Origin: Pedobacter sp. PACM 27299
Lineage (GTDB): Bacteria; Bacteroidota; Bacteroidia; Sphingobacteriales; Sphingobacteriaceae
Length of the DNA: 64,000 nt
Direction of reading: 5' to 3'
NCBI RefSeq assembly: GCF_001412655.1
Contig: NZ_CP012996.1
Location: 434,001-498,000, forward strand
Position 1 is the stretch's first letter. Every line of letters starts with the position of its first letter. Made by a program: the position numbers and the translations under genes. Below are positions 36,112-43,586 of this stretch, one piece after another. The notes under the pieces were generated by a model. That model was not told where the DNA came from, did no database searches, and saw only the letters and a list, made by a program, of their open reading frames with translations.

Positions 36112-36741
36112 ATGGCAACATTTAAAAACGGTTACTGGTATGGTAAGCTAGGAAAAACGACCACTTACCCATTAAACGGCGTATTAGTTACACGGTTGAT
36201 TGGTAAATCGACTAAACCTCCCACTGAATTGCAGAAAGCAGTTCGATTACGGACAAAATTGGTCTCCGCATTGCTCTTTCCGGTTAAGGAATTTATCGAG
36301 GTGGGCTATGAACGCGAGGCTCGGCGATTGAAGCTGGTCCCTCAAAATCCTGCTTTTTCTTATAACTGGAAGCATGCTGTTATTGGAAAGTTTCCGAAGT
36401 TGAAAATAGATTTTACAAAGCTGCGTCTTAGCTATGGCAATATGCCGCCACCGGTAAACCTGGAAGTTGTTGCCTCAGACAAAGGACTGGTCTTTAATTG
36501 GGGACCACAAGAAGGAGTGATGGGTACGCATTGGTCAGATCAGGTGATGTTGCTGGCCTATTTTCCGAAATTGAGAAAGTCTGCTTATATGACTGCTGGG
36601 GCTTCCCGTTATAAAGGGACAGATCTTCTGCTGGTATTTGATATTGAACATGGCCAGTTTGCCGAAACTTATATCGCCTTTGTTTCTAATGATAGAAAAA
36701 GCATTTCTGACAGTGTGTATGTCGGTAAAGTTCGCTGGTGA
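36112..36741 (+). CDS. DUF6266-type protein, copy A
   Basis: A 209-residue protein without signal peptide. The N-terminus (MATFKNGYWYGKLGKTT) has the Gly-containing start of the DUF6266 family. A helical region follows (about 40-75), then the conserved KHAVIGKFPKLKIDFTKLRLSYG segment in two parts, and an Ig/Fn3-like beta domain ending SISDSVYVGKVRW. It is related to the genes at 37190, 39154 and 39812, especially by the C-terminal S-x-S-x-Y-x-G-x-V ending. The function of the family is unknown. Its stop codon overlaps the ATG of the next gene (ATGA), so the two are translated together. Confidence 0.75.
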   Translation: MATFKNGYWYGKLGKTTTYPLNGVLVTRLIGKSTKPPTELQKAVRLRTKLVSALLFPVKEFIEVGYEREARRLKLVPQNPAFSYNWKHAVIGKFPKLKIDFTKLRLSYGNMPPPVNLEVVASDKGLVFNWGPQEGVMGTHWSDQVMLLAYFPKLRKSAYMTAGASRYKGTDLLLVFDIEHGQFAETYIAFVSNDRKSISDSVYVGKVRW

Positions 36742-37022
36742 TGAAAGAGGAATTAATGATTTTGAAAATACTGCGCCAGCTTTTGAAAGTACAGACCGAT
36801 CAATTGCTTGCTTTATTGAAAATGCTGCCTGCGGATCTTCCAGTAAAAGAAGAAGAGATCTGGCTGCATACCAATGAGGTGATGCTGATCTTTCAGAAAA
36901 CCCGGAAAACAATTTATAACTGGCGAAAATCAGGACACCTCAGGTTTAGGGTCAATGGTGGTACTTGCTATTATTTGAAGAAAGATGTATATGCCATCAT
37001 GAAAGAAGAGCCTGGAGGCTGA
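36741..37022 (+). CDS. Excisionase-like helix-turn-helix protein
   Basis: About 93 residues from ATG 36741, which overlaps the previous stop (ATGA); a GTG one codon earlier is possible. The C-terminal half (LHTNEVMLIFQKTRKTIYNW then RKSGHLRFRVNGG) is a MerR/excisionase-type winged helix as in many mobile-element HTH_17 proteins. The N-terminal 40 residues form a leucine-rich helix (ILKILRQLLKVQTDQLLALL) that could dimerise. In Bacteroidota such proteins accompany integrative elements; no integrase is seen here. It may regulate the DUF6266 genes. Confidence 0.75.
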   Translation: MKEELMILKILRQLLKVQTDQLLALLKMLPADLPVKEEEIWLHTNEVMLIFQKTRKTIYNWRKSGHLRFRVNGGTCYYLKKDVYAIMKEEPGG

Positions 37023-37189
37023 AGGTAATCTGGTGTAATCTGAAAGTAAAGGCGAGTAAAGCTGGGTATAATGAGGCTGTTAATTAGTTGCTGGTGTTTT
37101 TTGAGGATACATTCGTTCAACAAATCCAAAGTACCGGTATACAGTTGATTTGAATTCACAGAATAATTAACCTTTTAAATTTTAAAATT

Positions 37190-37840
37190 ATGGGAACCTA
37201 TAAACCAGGTGCTTTTGGCCCCTTCAATGGGAGAATCGGCGATGTAGTCGCTGCAAGATGGAAGGAAATCAATGTCGTAAAAAATCGTCCGGCAAAATCG
37301 AGCAAGCCGGCAACAGCAACGCAGCTGGACCAGCGTTCAAGGTTTGGTCTGGTGACAGGCTTCGCAGGGAAAGTAGCCGAGATGATCGCTGTTGGATTTA
37401 GACAGATGAGCGGGAATTTTACCCCAACAAATGTGCTGACAAAGGCGATGATGAAAAATGCCATCATTGGCACTTATCCGGATTACAAACTGGATTACGC
37501 CAATATCAGTCTGAGTAAAGATGGAAATCTTGATCTGGGCAAAAATTTAACTGTTCAGGTGCTTCCGGGACAAACTGTTCAGGTGAGCTGGGTGCTGGAT
37601 ACGATGCCAGGCAAATTGCCGGAAGTGACAGACAAAGCCTATATCCTGCTTTACAATTCGGATAAGCATAAGGTCATTAAATCATGGGATGGCTTAGTGA
37701 GAGGTGATACGCCGATTACGATGTATGTACCGGGTGCTTTTGTTGGCGATGAAGTGCATTGCTGGCTATTTTTTGCCTCGGTAAAAAGCAAAGAAGTTTC
37801 TCCTACAGCCTACCTGGGCGTAGTGACGATTCTGGCCTAA
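37190..37840 (+). CDS. DUF6266-type protein, copy B
   Basis: A 216-residue protein and the most family-typical copy: MGTYKPGAFGPFNGRIGDVV, then KNRPAKSSKPATATQLDQR, a helical segment, the middle motif IIGTYPDYKLDYANISLSKDG and a C-terminal Fn3-like domain (VQVSWVLDTM ... EVHCWLFFASVKSKEVSPTAYLGVV, shown in parts). It has no signal peptide or membrane helix. It follows the HTH gene after 167 bases and ends 10 bases before a strong terminator hairpin. The Gly-rich N-terminus with a W/R stretch resembles a strand-exchange or assembly segment, but this is only a guess; no function is known. Confidence 0.8.
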   Translation: MGTYKPGAFGPFNGRIGDVVAARWKEINVVKNRPAKSSKPATATQLDQRSRFGLVTGFAGKVAEMIAVGFRQMSGNFTPTNVLTKAMMKNAIIGTYPDYKLDYANISLSKDGNLDLGKNLTVQVLPGQTVQVSWVLDTMPGKLPEVTDKAYILLYNSDKHKVIKSWDGLVRGDTPITMYVPGAFVGDEVHCWLFFASVKSKEVSPTAYLGVVTILA

Positions 37841-37850
37841 TTTCAAATTC

Positions 37851-37879
37851 CCCGGCAGGGTTTATGAGGCCCTGCCGGG
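37851..37879 (+). terminator. Strong terminator-like hairpin between DUF6266 copy B and the holin-like gene
   Basis: CCCGGCAGGG (37851-37860) pairs perfectly with CCCTGCCGGG (37870-37879) across a 9-base loop and is followed by TTTATTTAAT. It would stop or attenuate transcription before the lysis-like genes. Confidence 0.75.
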
Positions 37880-37908
37880 TTTATTTAATCTTTAAAACCA
37901 AAAATAAG

Positions 37909-38271
37909 ATGAATACAAAAAGAATAAAACTGTCGGTTTTCCGATGGGAGGAGCCTGTGCGGATTTTTGTGCTGCTCCTGCTGCTCTGGACTTTCGGTCC
38001 AATAGCGATTCGCTGGATGGATGATACTGCTGGAAGTGTGGATCAAAGTATCTGGCTGTTGATTTTACTCAGTTTAATTGGCTTTCTGCTGGTCACTGCC
38101 TTGAGCTGGTGGATCTTAAAGGTTTTCTGGCTGAATATGGGGCTTCCCCCAATTTTTATCATGGTTTCACGATTTAACAACTTAGAAATATGGCATCAAG
38201 TACTCTTTTTTCAGCTCTCCTTTGGCTTGCTTTTATTGGCAGCTACTGGCTGCCTGATCGCCCTTTGTTAA
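37909..38271 (+). CDS. Small multi-spanning membrane protein, holin-like
   Basis: About 120 residues from ATG 37909. Three hydrophobic segments are visible: residues ~19-36 (IFVLLLLLWTFGPIAIRW), ~47-74 (LLILLSLIGFLLVTALSWWI) and ~98-118 (LSFGLLLLAATGCLIAL). There is no cleavable signal and the N-terminus is basic. Size, three helices and the position directly upstream of (and overlapping by 82 bases) a peptidoglycan-hydrolase gene fit a class-I holin. No sequence family is recognised, so holin is an inference from topology and order. Confidence 0.6.
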   Translation: MNTKRIKLSVFRWEEPVRIFVLLLLLWTFGPIAIRWMDDTAGSVDQSIWLLILLSLIGFLLVTALSWWILKVFWLNMGLPPIFIMVSRFNNLEIWHQVLFFQLSFGLLLLAATGCLIALC

Positions 38272-38768
38272 AATCTTTCAGGCATAATGGGCTTAAGGAA
38301 CAGCAAGATGACTTTAAGTACCGCTTATTGCTGGTGAAAATCGCAAAGGGGGAATTGGGCTTAAGGGAAAAAACCGGTCGCAATGACGGGAAAAGAATTG
38401 GGGAGTTTTTAATCACGGTTGGCTTAAAGAAGCCTGAGCCCTGGTGTGCCGCTTTTATCAGCTGGGTATTTGCCGAAGCAGGTTTTGACCAGCCGAGGTC
38501 GGGATGGTCGCCAGACTTGTTTCCGGTTTCGCGATTGGCGAGGTCGGCATTGCCGGGAAATGTGATTGGAATTTATTTTCCGGAGAAGAAACGGATCGCT
38601 CATGTTGGATTGATCGAAAAGGAGGATGGTGATTGGTTGATTTCCTTAGAAGGCAATACCAATCTCACAGGAAGCATGGAGGGAGATGGGGTTTATCGGA
38701 AACGGAGACATCGGAAATCAATTGATAAGATTTCGGATTGGGTCAGTAAGGGGAGGAGGACGCCATGA
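38190..38768 (+). CDS. CHAP/TIGR02594-type peptidoglycan hydrolase, endolysin-like
   Basis: A 192-residue protein. Residues 1-21 form an N-terminal hydrophobic segment (signal-anchor or signal peptide), then a basic helix, then a CHAP/NlpC-like amidase domain of the TIGR02594 type: GRNDGKRIGEFL, catalytic Cys86 in PWCAAFISWVF, His138 in AHVGLIE and Glu154/Asn155 in LEGNTN. It should cut peptide or amide bonds in peptidoglycan. It overlaps the upstream membrane-protein gene by 82 bases and the downstream lipoprotein gene by 4 bases (ATGA). This order and overlap are like phage lysis cassettes. A membrane-tethered, signal-arrest-type endolysin is plausible. Confidence 0.82.
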   Translation: MASSTLFSALLWLAFIGSYWLPDRPLLKSFRHNGLKEQQDDFKYRLLLVKIAKGELGLREKTGRNDGKRIGEFLITVGLKKPEPWCAAFISWVFAEAGFDQPRSGWSPDLFPVSRLARSALPGNVIGIYFPEKKRIAHVGLIEKEDGDWLISLEGNTNLTGSMEGDGVYRKRRHRKSIDKISDWVSKGRRTP

Positions 38769-39166
38769 ACAACTTTTCCCTCTTGTTTTTATTGACTTTC
38801 ATCTGCTTTATCACTAGCTGTGCGCTATTTAAAGACACGACGAAAAGCGCAAGTGAGGTATATGCAGATGCTAAGGTGATTCGCTTTTATAGTGATTCCA
38901 GCGGTTATGAAAAGGAGGTCCTGATCTGGCCGAAAGGTAATTTTAGTTATTCGCCAGGGACGGGTTTTTTTGGAGCGGCAGAAAAACTGCAGCTCAAAGA
39001 AAAAGGAGCAAGTAGAGTTGGAGGCTTAGAAATGAAATCTAAACAGTATTCAGCGGCAGAGAAAACGGTAGTTAGGGAATCCACGCTGGATGGGCTGCTA
39101 TGGGTTTTGATTGCTGGAGCAGGTATTTATTTATCTTTTAAAATTTATAAAAAATGGCAATTCTGA
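38765..39166 (+). CDS. Small lipoprotein with C-terminal membrane helix, u-spanin-like
   Basis: A 133-residue protein. It has a lipoprotein signal with lipobox ITSC (Cys19), a periplasmic stretch of about 85 residues, and one membrane helix at residues ~110-126 (LLWVLIAGAGIYLSF) followed by a short basic tail (KIYKKWQF). This two-membrane design, outer-membrane lipid at one end and inner-membrane helix at the other, and the length match unimolecular spanins such as phage T1 gp11 (about 131 residues). It directly follows an endolysin-like gene with an ATGA overlap and overlaps the next DUF6266 gene by 13 bases. No sequence similarity to known spanins is claimed. Confidence 0.65.
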   Translation: MNNFSLLFLLTFICFITSCALFKDTTKSASEVYADAKVIRFYSDSSGYEKEVLIWPKGNFSYSPGTGFFGAAEKLQLKEKGASRVGGLEMKSKQYSAAEKTVVRESTLDGLLWVLIAGAGIYLSFKIYKKWQF

Positions 39167-39786
39167 AAAAAGGAATTTATAGCGAGATATCCGGAACACT
39201 CGGAGATTTTGTGTATTCTTCTCGAAAAGGGAGAACAGTGGTTAGCGCTAAGCCTGATCCTTTGGCTCCAAAAAAGCCTGCTACAGTAGCTCAGCAGGCT
39301 CAGCGGGAGAAATTTAAATTGATTACCCAGTTGCTGAAACCGTTTGGACCTGTTCTGGATGCAGGTTTTAAGCAGTATAAAGCTAAAATTGGCACAACAG
39401 CCAAAGCATTTAAGGAGAACTACAGTACCCTACTCAGCGGTGTTTATCCAAATCTAATCATCAACTACAAAGATTTACGGTTAAGTGCAGGAAATGCTTC
39501 CACTTTACATGATTTGAAAATAGAAGATCAGGGTGGAGGGCTTTATGCGCTCAGCTGGAAGTACTGCGCTGATGCACATAGGCGGGACGATCAGCTGGTG
39601 CTGGTGCTTTATGAAGAAGGGCAGAATAGGGTGGTTTTTACAATGGACTTGGCGAATGTTGGTCGGCAGCAAGCAGAATTTGAGGTCTGCAGCAGTCCTG
39701 GATGCAAGGTGCATGTCTATGTATTTACGCTGGGACAAAGCAAAGGAGGTAATTCTGAAAGTCGGTATTTGGGGCTGGTAGCCTAA
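39154..39786 (+). CDS. DUF6266-type protein, copy C
   Basis: A 210-residue protein whose start lies inside the spanin-like gene. It has the family's N-terminal LKKGIYSEISGTLGDFVY and SSRKGRTVVSAKP, then the PKKPATVAQQAQREKF segment, the middle block LLSGVYPNLIINYKDLRLSAG and a C-terminal Fn3-like domain (YALSWKY ... KVHVYVFTLG) ending ESRYLGLVA. No signal peptide. Because it is co-translated with the lysis-like genes, its product is a candidate cargo or partner of them. Copy D (39812) shares its C-terminal half closely. Confidence 0.78.
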   Translation: MAILKKGIYSEISGTLGDFVYSSRKGRTVVSAKPDPLAPKKPATVAQQAQREKFKLITQLLKPFGPVLDAGFKQYKAKIGTTAKAFKENYSTLLSGVYPNLIINYKDLRLSAGNASTLHDLKIEDQGGGLYALSWKYCADAHRRDDQLVLVLYEEGQNRVVFTMDLANVGRQQAEFEVCSSPGCKVHVYVFTLGQSKGGNSESRYLGLVA

Positions 39787-39811
39787 ATTTTATTTTTTAA
39801 ATCGTATAAAA

Positions 39812-40387
39812 ATGATAGCATCAAAGAATACATTGGTACGAAATAAGTTCATTTCTTGTCCGCCTTGTCCGCCGAAGAAAACGATGACAGCAAGGCAAAT
39901 TGCCCATAGGAATAAGTTGAGGGCTGTAACCGCATCATTAAAAATCAGGAAGTCAGGACAGGAGAATAATATGGAGAACAAGGGGATTCAAACGGAAGCT
40001 GTTGAAATTAATCCTCCCAGGTTCTTTTCTGACCTGGATTCGAATCGGAAAATGAATTTTGAGGATGTTCAGCTGGTTGATGGATGTTCAGCCAAACTGG
40101 AAAATCTGCAATTGGAAGACAAAGGAGCTGGGCTTTTTGGTTTAAGCTGGGATGGATATGATCATCCCCTATGTAGGTATCATAATGTAGCACTAGTCTT
40201 GTTTGAGGAGGTCCGACAGCAGTTCTTTTATGAACTTGAATTTTCAAATACATGGGATCGAAAGGCGGAGTTCAGATTAGATATGTTAGCAGGATCCAAG
40301 GTGCATGTACATGTTTTTACGGTCAGATTGAAGTGGGGACGCAAAACTTCGAATTCGCCAAGTCAGTATTTGGGCGTGATTGTTTGA
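39812..40387 (+). CDS. DUF6266-type protein, copy D, N-terminally truncated and diverged
   Basis: A 191-residue frame that matches copy C from about LENLQLEDKGAGLFGLSWDG onwards and ends SPSQYLGVIV like the others. The first ~95 residues lack the Gly-rich start and carry a shortened CPPCPPKKTMTARQIAHRNK segment where copy C has PLAPKKPATVAQQAQREK, so the N-terminal region has lost its first ~25 residues and part of the middle. It may be a decaying copy or a variant with only the beta domain. It follows copy C by 25 bases and precedes a strong terminator. Confidence 0.6.
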   Translation: MIASKNTLVRNKFISCPPCPPKKTMTARQIAHRNKLRAVTASLKIRKSGQENNMENKGIQTEAVEINPPRFFSDLDSNRKMNFEDVQLVDGCSAKLENLQLEDKGAGLFGLSWDGYDHPLCRYHNVALVLFEEVRQQFFYELEFSNTWDRKAEFRLDMLAGSKVHVHVFTVRLKWGRKTSNSPSQYLGVIV

Positions 40388-40394
40388 TGTAGGA

Positions 40395-40433
40395 AACCAT
40401 GGCGATTTAAGGGGCGCCATGGTTAATTTTTTA
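40395..40433. terminator. Bidirectional terminator between DUF6266 copy D and the Rpn-like pseudogene
   Basis: AACCATGGCG (40395-40404) pairs perfectly with CGCCATGGTT (40415-40424), followed by AATTTTTTAATT. It is placed to end the plus-strand gene set, and the minus-strand pseudogene stops just beyond it. Confidence 0.8.
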
Positions 40434-40434
40434 A

Positions 40435-41281
40435 TTATAGGTTTTCAAGTTCTGCAATTGGAAGACCCGTTGTTTTGCAAATGATGTCTATAGGAATGTG
40501 TTCTTGAATCATGTTTTTTGCAATGCTGATGCTTTTCTTGATTGCGCCTGTAAATGCCGCATATTCTATGGTATTTTCATAGTCATTGTATGCTTTCCAA
40601 TTGGAGTTATAAATCTCGCGTTCTGCTTTTGACATTTTGTTCAGTTCTGCCTGTTGAAAAACCCTAAAGAAAACTCCTTCCTGGAAGCTGACCGGTAATT
40701 GTGTTAGTTTACCCATGTTTTTAATTATATATAACCATTTATCTAAATCTGTATCTAATTCTTCTTCCTTCTTATTAAAGCAGGGTAATTCAATGGATTT
40801 AAATCCAAGCTTAATATAGAATAGCTTTCCAGTCTGCTTGTTCATTAGGGCAATGTCTTGCAGATAGGATTCCGGTTCGCTATCTGCTAGCTTAAAGTCA
40901 AGCAGTGAGATGATATATACCGATCCTAGCGGCTCTTGCCAGCGTTTGCCATTTACGATTTGTTCGTTGATCGATCTTGATAAGTAAAACACACATCTAT
41001 CTCTGAAATACTTTGGCTTTTCCTGTTGCATCTCGATGATGAAATGCTCCCCATCGTCAGTTGTACATGCAATATCAAAAAAAAACCTTTTTAAAAATCT
41101 GGTGATTTCCAGCGTATTCTGTAGCGCCATATTTGACATTGATAATTTTCTTCTCTCCTTTAAAAAGCGCATTCAGGAAGGAAATCAATAATTCTGTGTT
41201 TCCATTGGTAGCAAATAGATGCTTAAAACCGAAATCAGTCAAAGGGTCTAGGAAAGGATTCGCAGCAGCAGGAGTCGTCAT
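40435..41281 (-). pseudogene. Rpn/PD-(D/E)XK nuclease-family gene with a frameshift
   Basis: Two overlapping minus-strand frames together make one protein of about 280 residues. The first starts MTTPAAANPFLDPLTDFGFK, the classic Rpn family start, and stops after IFKKVFF. The second continues FFDIACTTDDGEHFIIEMQQ with the catalytic Glu and Gln. The break lies at a run of nine A on the plus strand (41077-41085; nine T in the coding strand). Removing one T would restore KKVFFDIACTTDDGE. It may be a true mutation, slippage-prone expression or a sequencing error. It flanks the DUF6266 set on the right as the gene at 33376 does on the left. Confidence 0.75.
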
Positions 41282-41471
41282 ATACAAAAGGTTCTGGTCT
41301 AACTTCTGTATTTAAACTTCAAACAACCACTAAAAGTGAAATTATTTTTTTTTAAATTAACTTAAAGCCTGTATATGCTTTTGAAGAGGGGAATGAGCAG
41401 TGTTGTTTGTAAAGGAGGGTTGCTTAGAATAGCAATAAGAGATGAACTGGCAAATACAGTTTAAAAAGAAA

Positions 41472-41502
41472 CGCCTATCGGAATACTGAAATCCGACAGG
41501 CG
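41472..41502 (-). terminator. Terminator after the SusD-like lipoprotein gene
   Basis: CGCCTATCGGA (41472-41482) and TCCGACAGGCG (41492-41502) pair with one mismatch across a 9-base loop; the minus-strand RNA continues into TTTCTTTTTAA. It lies 16 bases after the stop codon of the minus-strand lipoprotein gene. Confidence 0.7.
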
Positions 41503-41517
41503 CTTTAAATTTCAAGG

Positions 41518-43404
41518 TTAATAACCTGGATTTTGTGCAATCAGATAATTATATTTTAATTCATCGAAGGGAAAAGGAAGTAACGTTTTATAGGCAGGGA
41601 TGCCTAAAATGGTTTCTGCTTTTCCAAAACGCTTCAATGCCGAAAAGTATACACCTTCCATGCCCAAGTCTTCTTTATATTCTTCTAATATGAATTTGAT
41701 GAGTTCTTCTTTGGTGCTTTGGGCAATATTGCTTTTGCCATTTCTTACCCTCACTTTGTTTAGGTAGCTGACTGCAGCTGTCAGATTACCCAATTGCATT
41801 TCTACTTCTGCTTGCAGCAGTACGACCTCGGTGGCGCGCATAATAGATGGATATACTCCTTTCTTTGCAATTGCAACAAAGGCAGAGCTGGCGAAAGCAG
41901 GTCCTGAATTGGTGTCGTATCCGGCAAGTGTTTCATTGTCTGTAGAATTGACGAATTTGTTTCCTGGCAGGGCTAGTTTGAACAAGCCTGCATTCTCCAA
42001 TTTGGCTAAATGCTGTTTGGCGGAAGCATACTGGCCAGTCAGTATTTCATACTTGGCTAGCAGAGCAAAGCCTAATGCAGTCATGTTTCCTAAGGTACTC
42101 TTCAGCGGGTTAGAGAGGCTTTCCGGTGCCAACAACGCACTCAGGGCAGCCATATTTTCGGTACGAGTCTCTTCTTTAGCTTGTGGCTTTGGGATAGGCT
42201 CTAATATCATGTCAAATTTTGGGACTGGTACGTTACCCCAGGTATCGGTCAGTAAGTAATAAACATGCGCGCGTAAAATAGTCATACCTTTTCTCAGCTC
42301 CTGGACTTTAGCATTGCTCTGATTTTCGGATTTCTTCATTACTTCGTTTAGGGCAGCAAGTGTTTGGTAAGCTTGTACCCAAAGGTTATATACCTCAAGG
42401 TTTTGCACGCCGACACTGTGGTTGTAGAATTGAGTAAAACTAGGGCTTAGGTTTGTATGTGTTTTATTGGGCGCATATAAGGCATCGTAAAGGTCATATT
42501 TCTCTATGAACAGCGCATATCTGTTTAGCACCACAGTTGCAAAAGTGATAATTTCTGCTTCATTCAGTTCTGGTACAATCACTGGAACATCAATTGCGCC
42601 AATAATGCTTTTGAGGTCGTCCAATACATTCACTTCCTTTCCTAATGTTTTATAGCGGGCAATCAAGTTGGCCTTGATCCTTTCCGGGTCGATACGGGAA
42701 GCATAGGATTTGAAAGTGGTTTTGGTGCTTTCATCTAAAGTGCCTGTGTTTTCCAACTGTGTACTGATTTTACTCAGGTATTCTGACAGACTCGCATCTG
42801 TATGGACTGGATTATTGAGCATTACTGCCGAGATGGCCATTAGTACTGCTGCATCTTTAGTTCCATCAGTCAGGCTCAATTCGTCTGTTTCCTTAGTCAG
42901 GTTTTGTTTGATGTCTAATCCGGCCAATAATTCAGTAGTTGCTTGTTTTTTCGCTGCAGCGAAATCTAACTTGTCAGTTTTAACAAGTTTCACAATCCTA
43001 TTGCTTTCCAAGTGTGTCAAGAGGTTGACGTTTACCTTTGCAATTTCGCCGATTTTTGCGATGGAAGTCAGGATGATTCTTGAAGTAGACAGTGTGTTTC
43101 TTACTTCATCAAAATAGAAACCGTCAATTGAAAACTTCGCATAATCAGAGCTGAGTACGATGTCTTTGAATTCGAAAGCACCCATGTCGTTGGTAGTGGT
43201 GGTTTCGTAGGTTTTTCCGGTTGGAGCAAGGTTATTGTCTAATTCTATCAAAGTTACTTTTGAACCTTGTAGAAACGGTCCTTTTTCGACAAAACCAGTT
43301 ACCTGATGTTTTTTTTGAGGAGTTGGCTCTGGGTTTGGCTCGACTTTGCTTTTGCTGCAGCCTAAAATGAGGAGGGAGAGGATAATCAGTAAATATTTAT
43401 TCAT
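41518..43404 (-). CDS. Lipoprotein with a novel N-terminal module joined to a SusD/RagB-like C-terminus
   Basis: About 628 residues from ATG 43404, where the lipoprotein signal MNKYLLIILSLLILGCSK begins (lipidated Cys near residue 16). Residues ~30-280 contain a beta-sandwich-like module (QVTGFVEKGPFLQGSKVTLI ... GAFEFKDI) and a helical segment seen in other lipoproteins. Residues ~300-628 look SusD-like: helical repeats (YNLWVQAYQTLAALNEVMKK, LRAHVYYLLTDTWGNVPVP, ATEVVLLQAEVEMQLGNLTA) and the hallmark ending QNPGY. SusD proteins bind glycans on the cell surface with a SusC channel, but no SusC gene is adjacent. It is a single-gene unit next to the polysaccharide operon. Confidence 0.8.
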   Translation of the reverse strand: MNKYLLIILSLLILGCSKSKVEPNPEPTPQKKHQVTGFVEKGPFLQGSKVTLIELDNNLAPTGKTYETTTTNDMGAFEFKDIVLSSDYAKFSIDGFYFDEVRNTLSTSRIILTSIAKIGEIAKVNVNLLTHLESNRIVKLVKTDKLDFAAAKKQATTELLAGLDIKQNLTKETDELSLTDGTKDAAVLMAISAVMLNNPVHTDASLSEYLSKISTQLENTGTLDESTKTTFKSYASRIDPERIKANLIARYKTLGKEVNVLDDLKSIIGAIDVPVIVPELNEAEIITFATVVLNRYALFIEKYDLYDALYAPNKTHTNLSPSFTQFYNHSVGVQNLEVYNLWVQAYQTLAALNEVMKKSENQSNAKVQELRKGMTILRAHVYYLLTDTWGNVPVPKFDMILEPIPKPQAKEETRTENMAALSALLAPESLSNPLKSTLGNMTALGFALLAKYEILTGQYASAKQHLAKLENAGLFKLALPGNKFVNSTDNETLAGYDTNSGPAFASSAFVAIAKKGVYPSIMRATEVVLLQAEVEMQLGNLTAAVSYLNKVRVRNGKSNIAQSTKEELIKFILEEYKEDLGMEGVYFSALKRFGKAETILGIPAYKTLLPFPFDELKYNYLIAQNPGY

Positions 43405-43548
43405 AATTTTAAAAATATTCGGCGTTTTTTCAAATTTGTACATTTTTTTTACGAGAACAAAATTCTGACAGCTAATGTACTGTCCATTAACGTATGAATT
43501 TCTCGACTTCCATTGTCACGAAAGTCTAACAATTCAAATATATTCCTA

Positions 43549-43556
43549 TATATTTG
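43549..43556 (+). promoter_or_regulatory. Bacteroidota -7 promoter box (TAnnTTTG) for the polysaccharide operon
   Basis: TATATTTG matches the -7 consensus perfectly, 30 bases upstream of the gmd start. No -33 TTG at normal spacing was found. It is the only promoter-like site I can place for the 20-kb operon. Confidence 0.55.
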
Positions 43557-43586
43557 CTATTTAAACCAAGACTATACTAATACTGA

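Noticed and set aside
36112..40387. Intact prophage
   Set aside because: No terminase, portal, capsid, tail or integrase genes; only lysis-like and HTH genes, so a complete prophage is not supported.
41831..42259. Plus-strand open frame within the SusD-like gene (also 42710-43117)
   Set aside because: Opposite-strand shadow of a clear lipoprotein gene; no start signal or motif.
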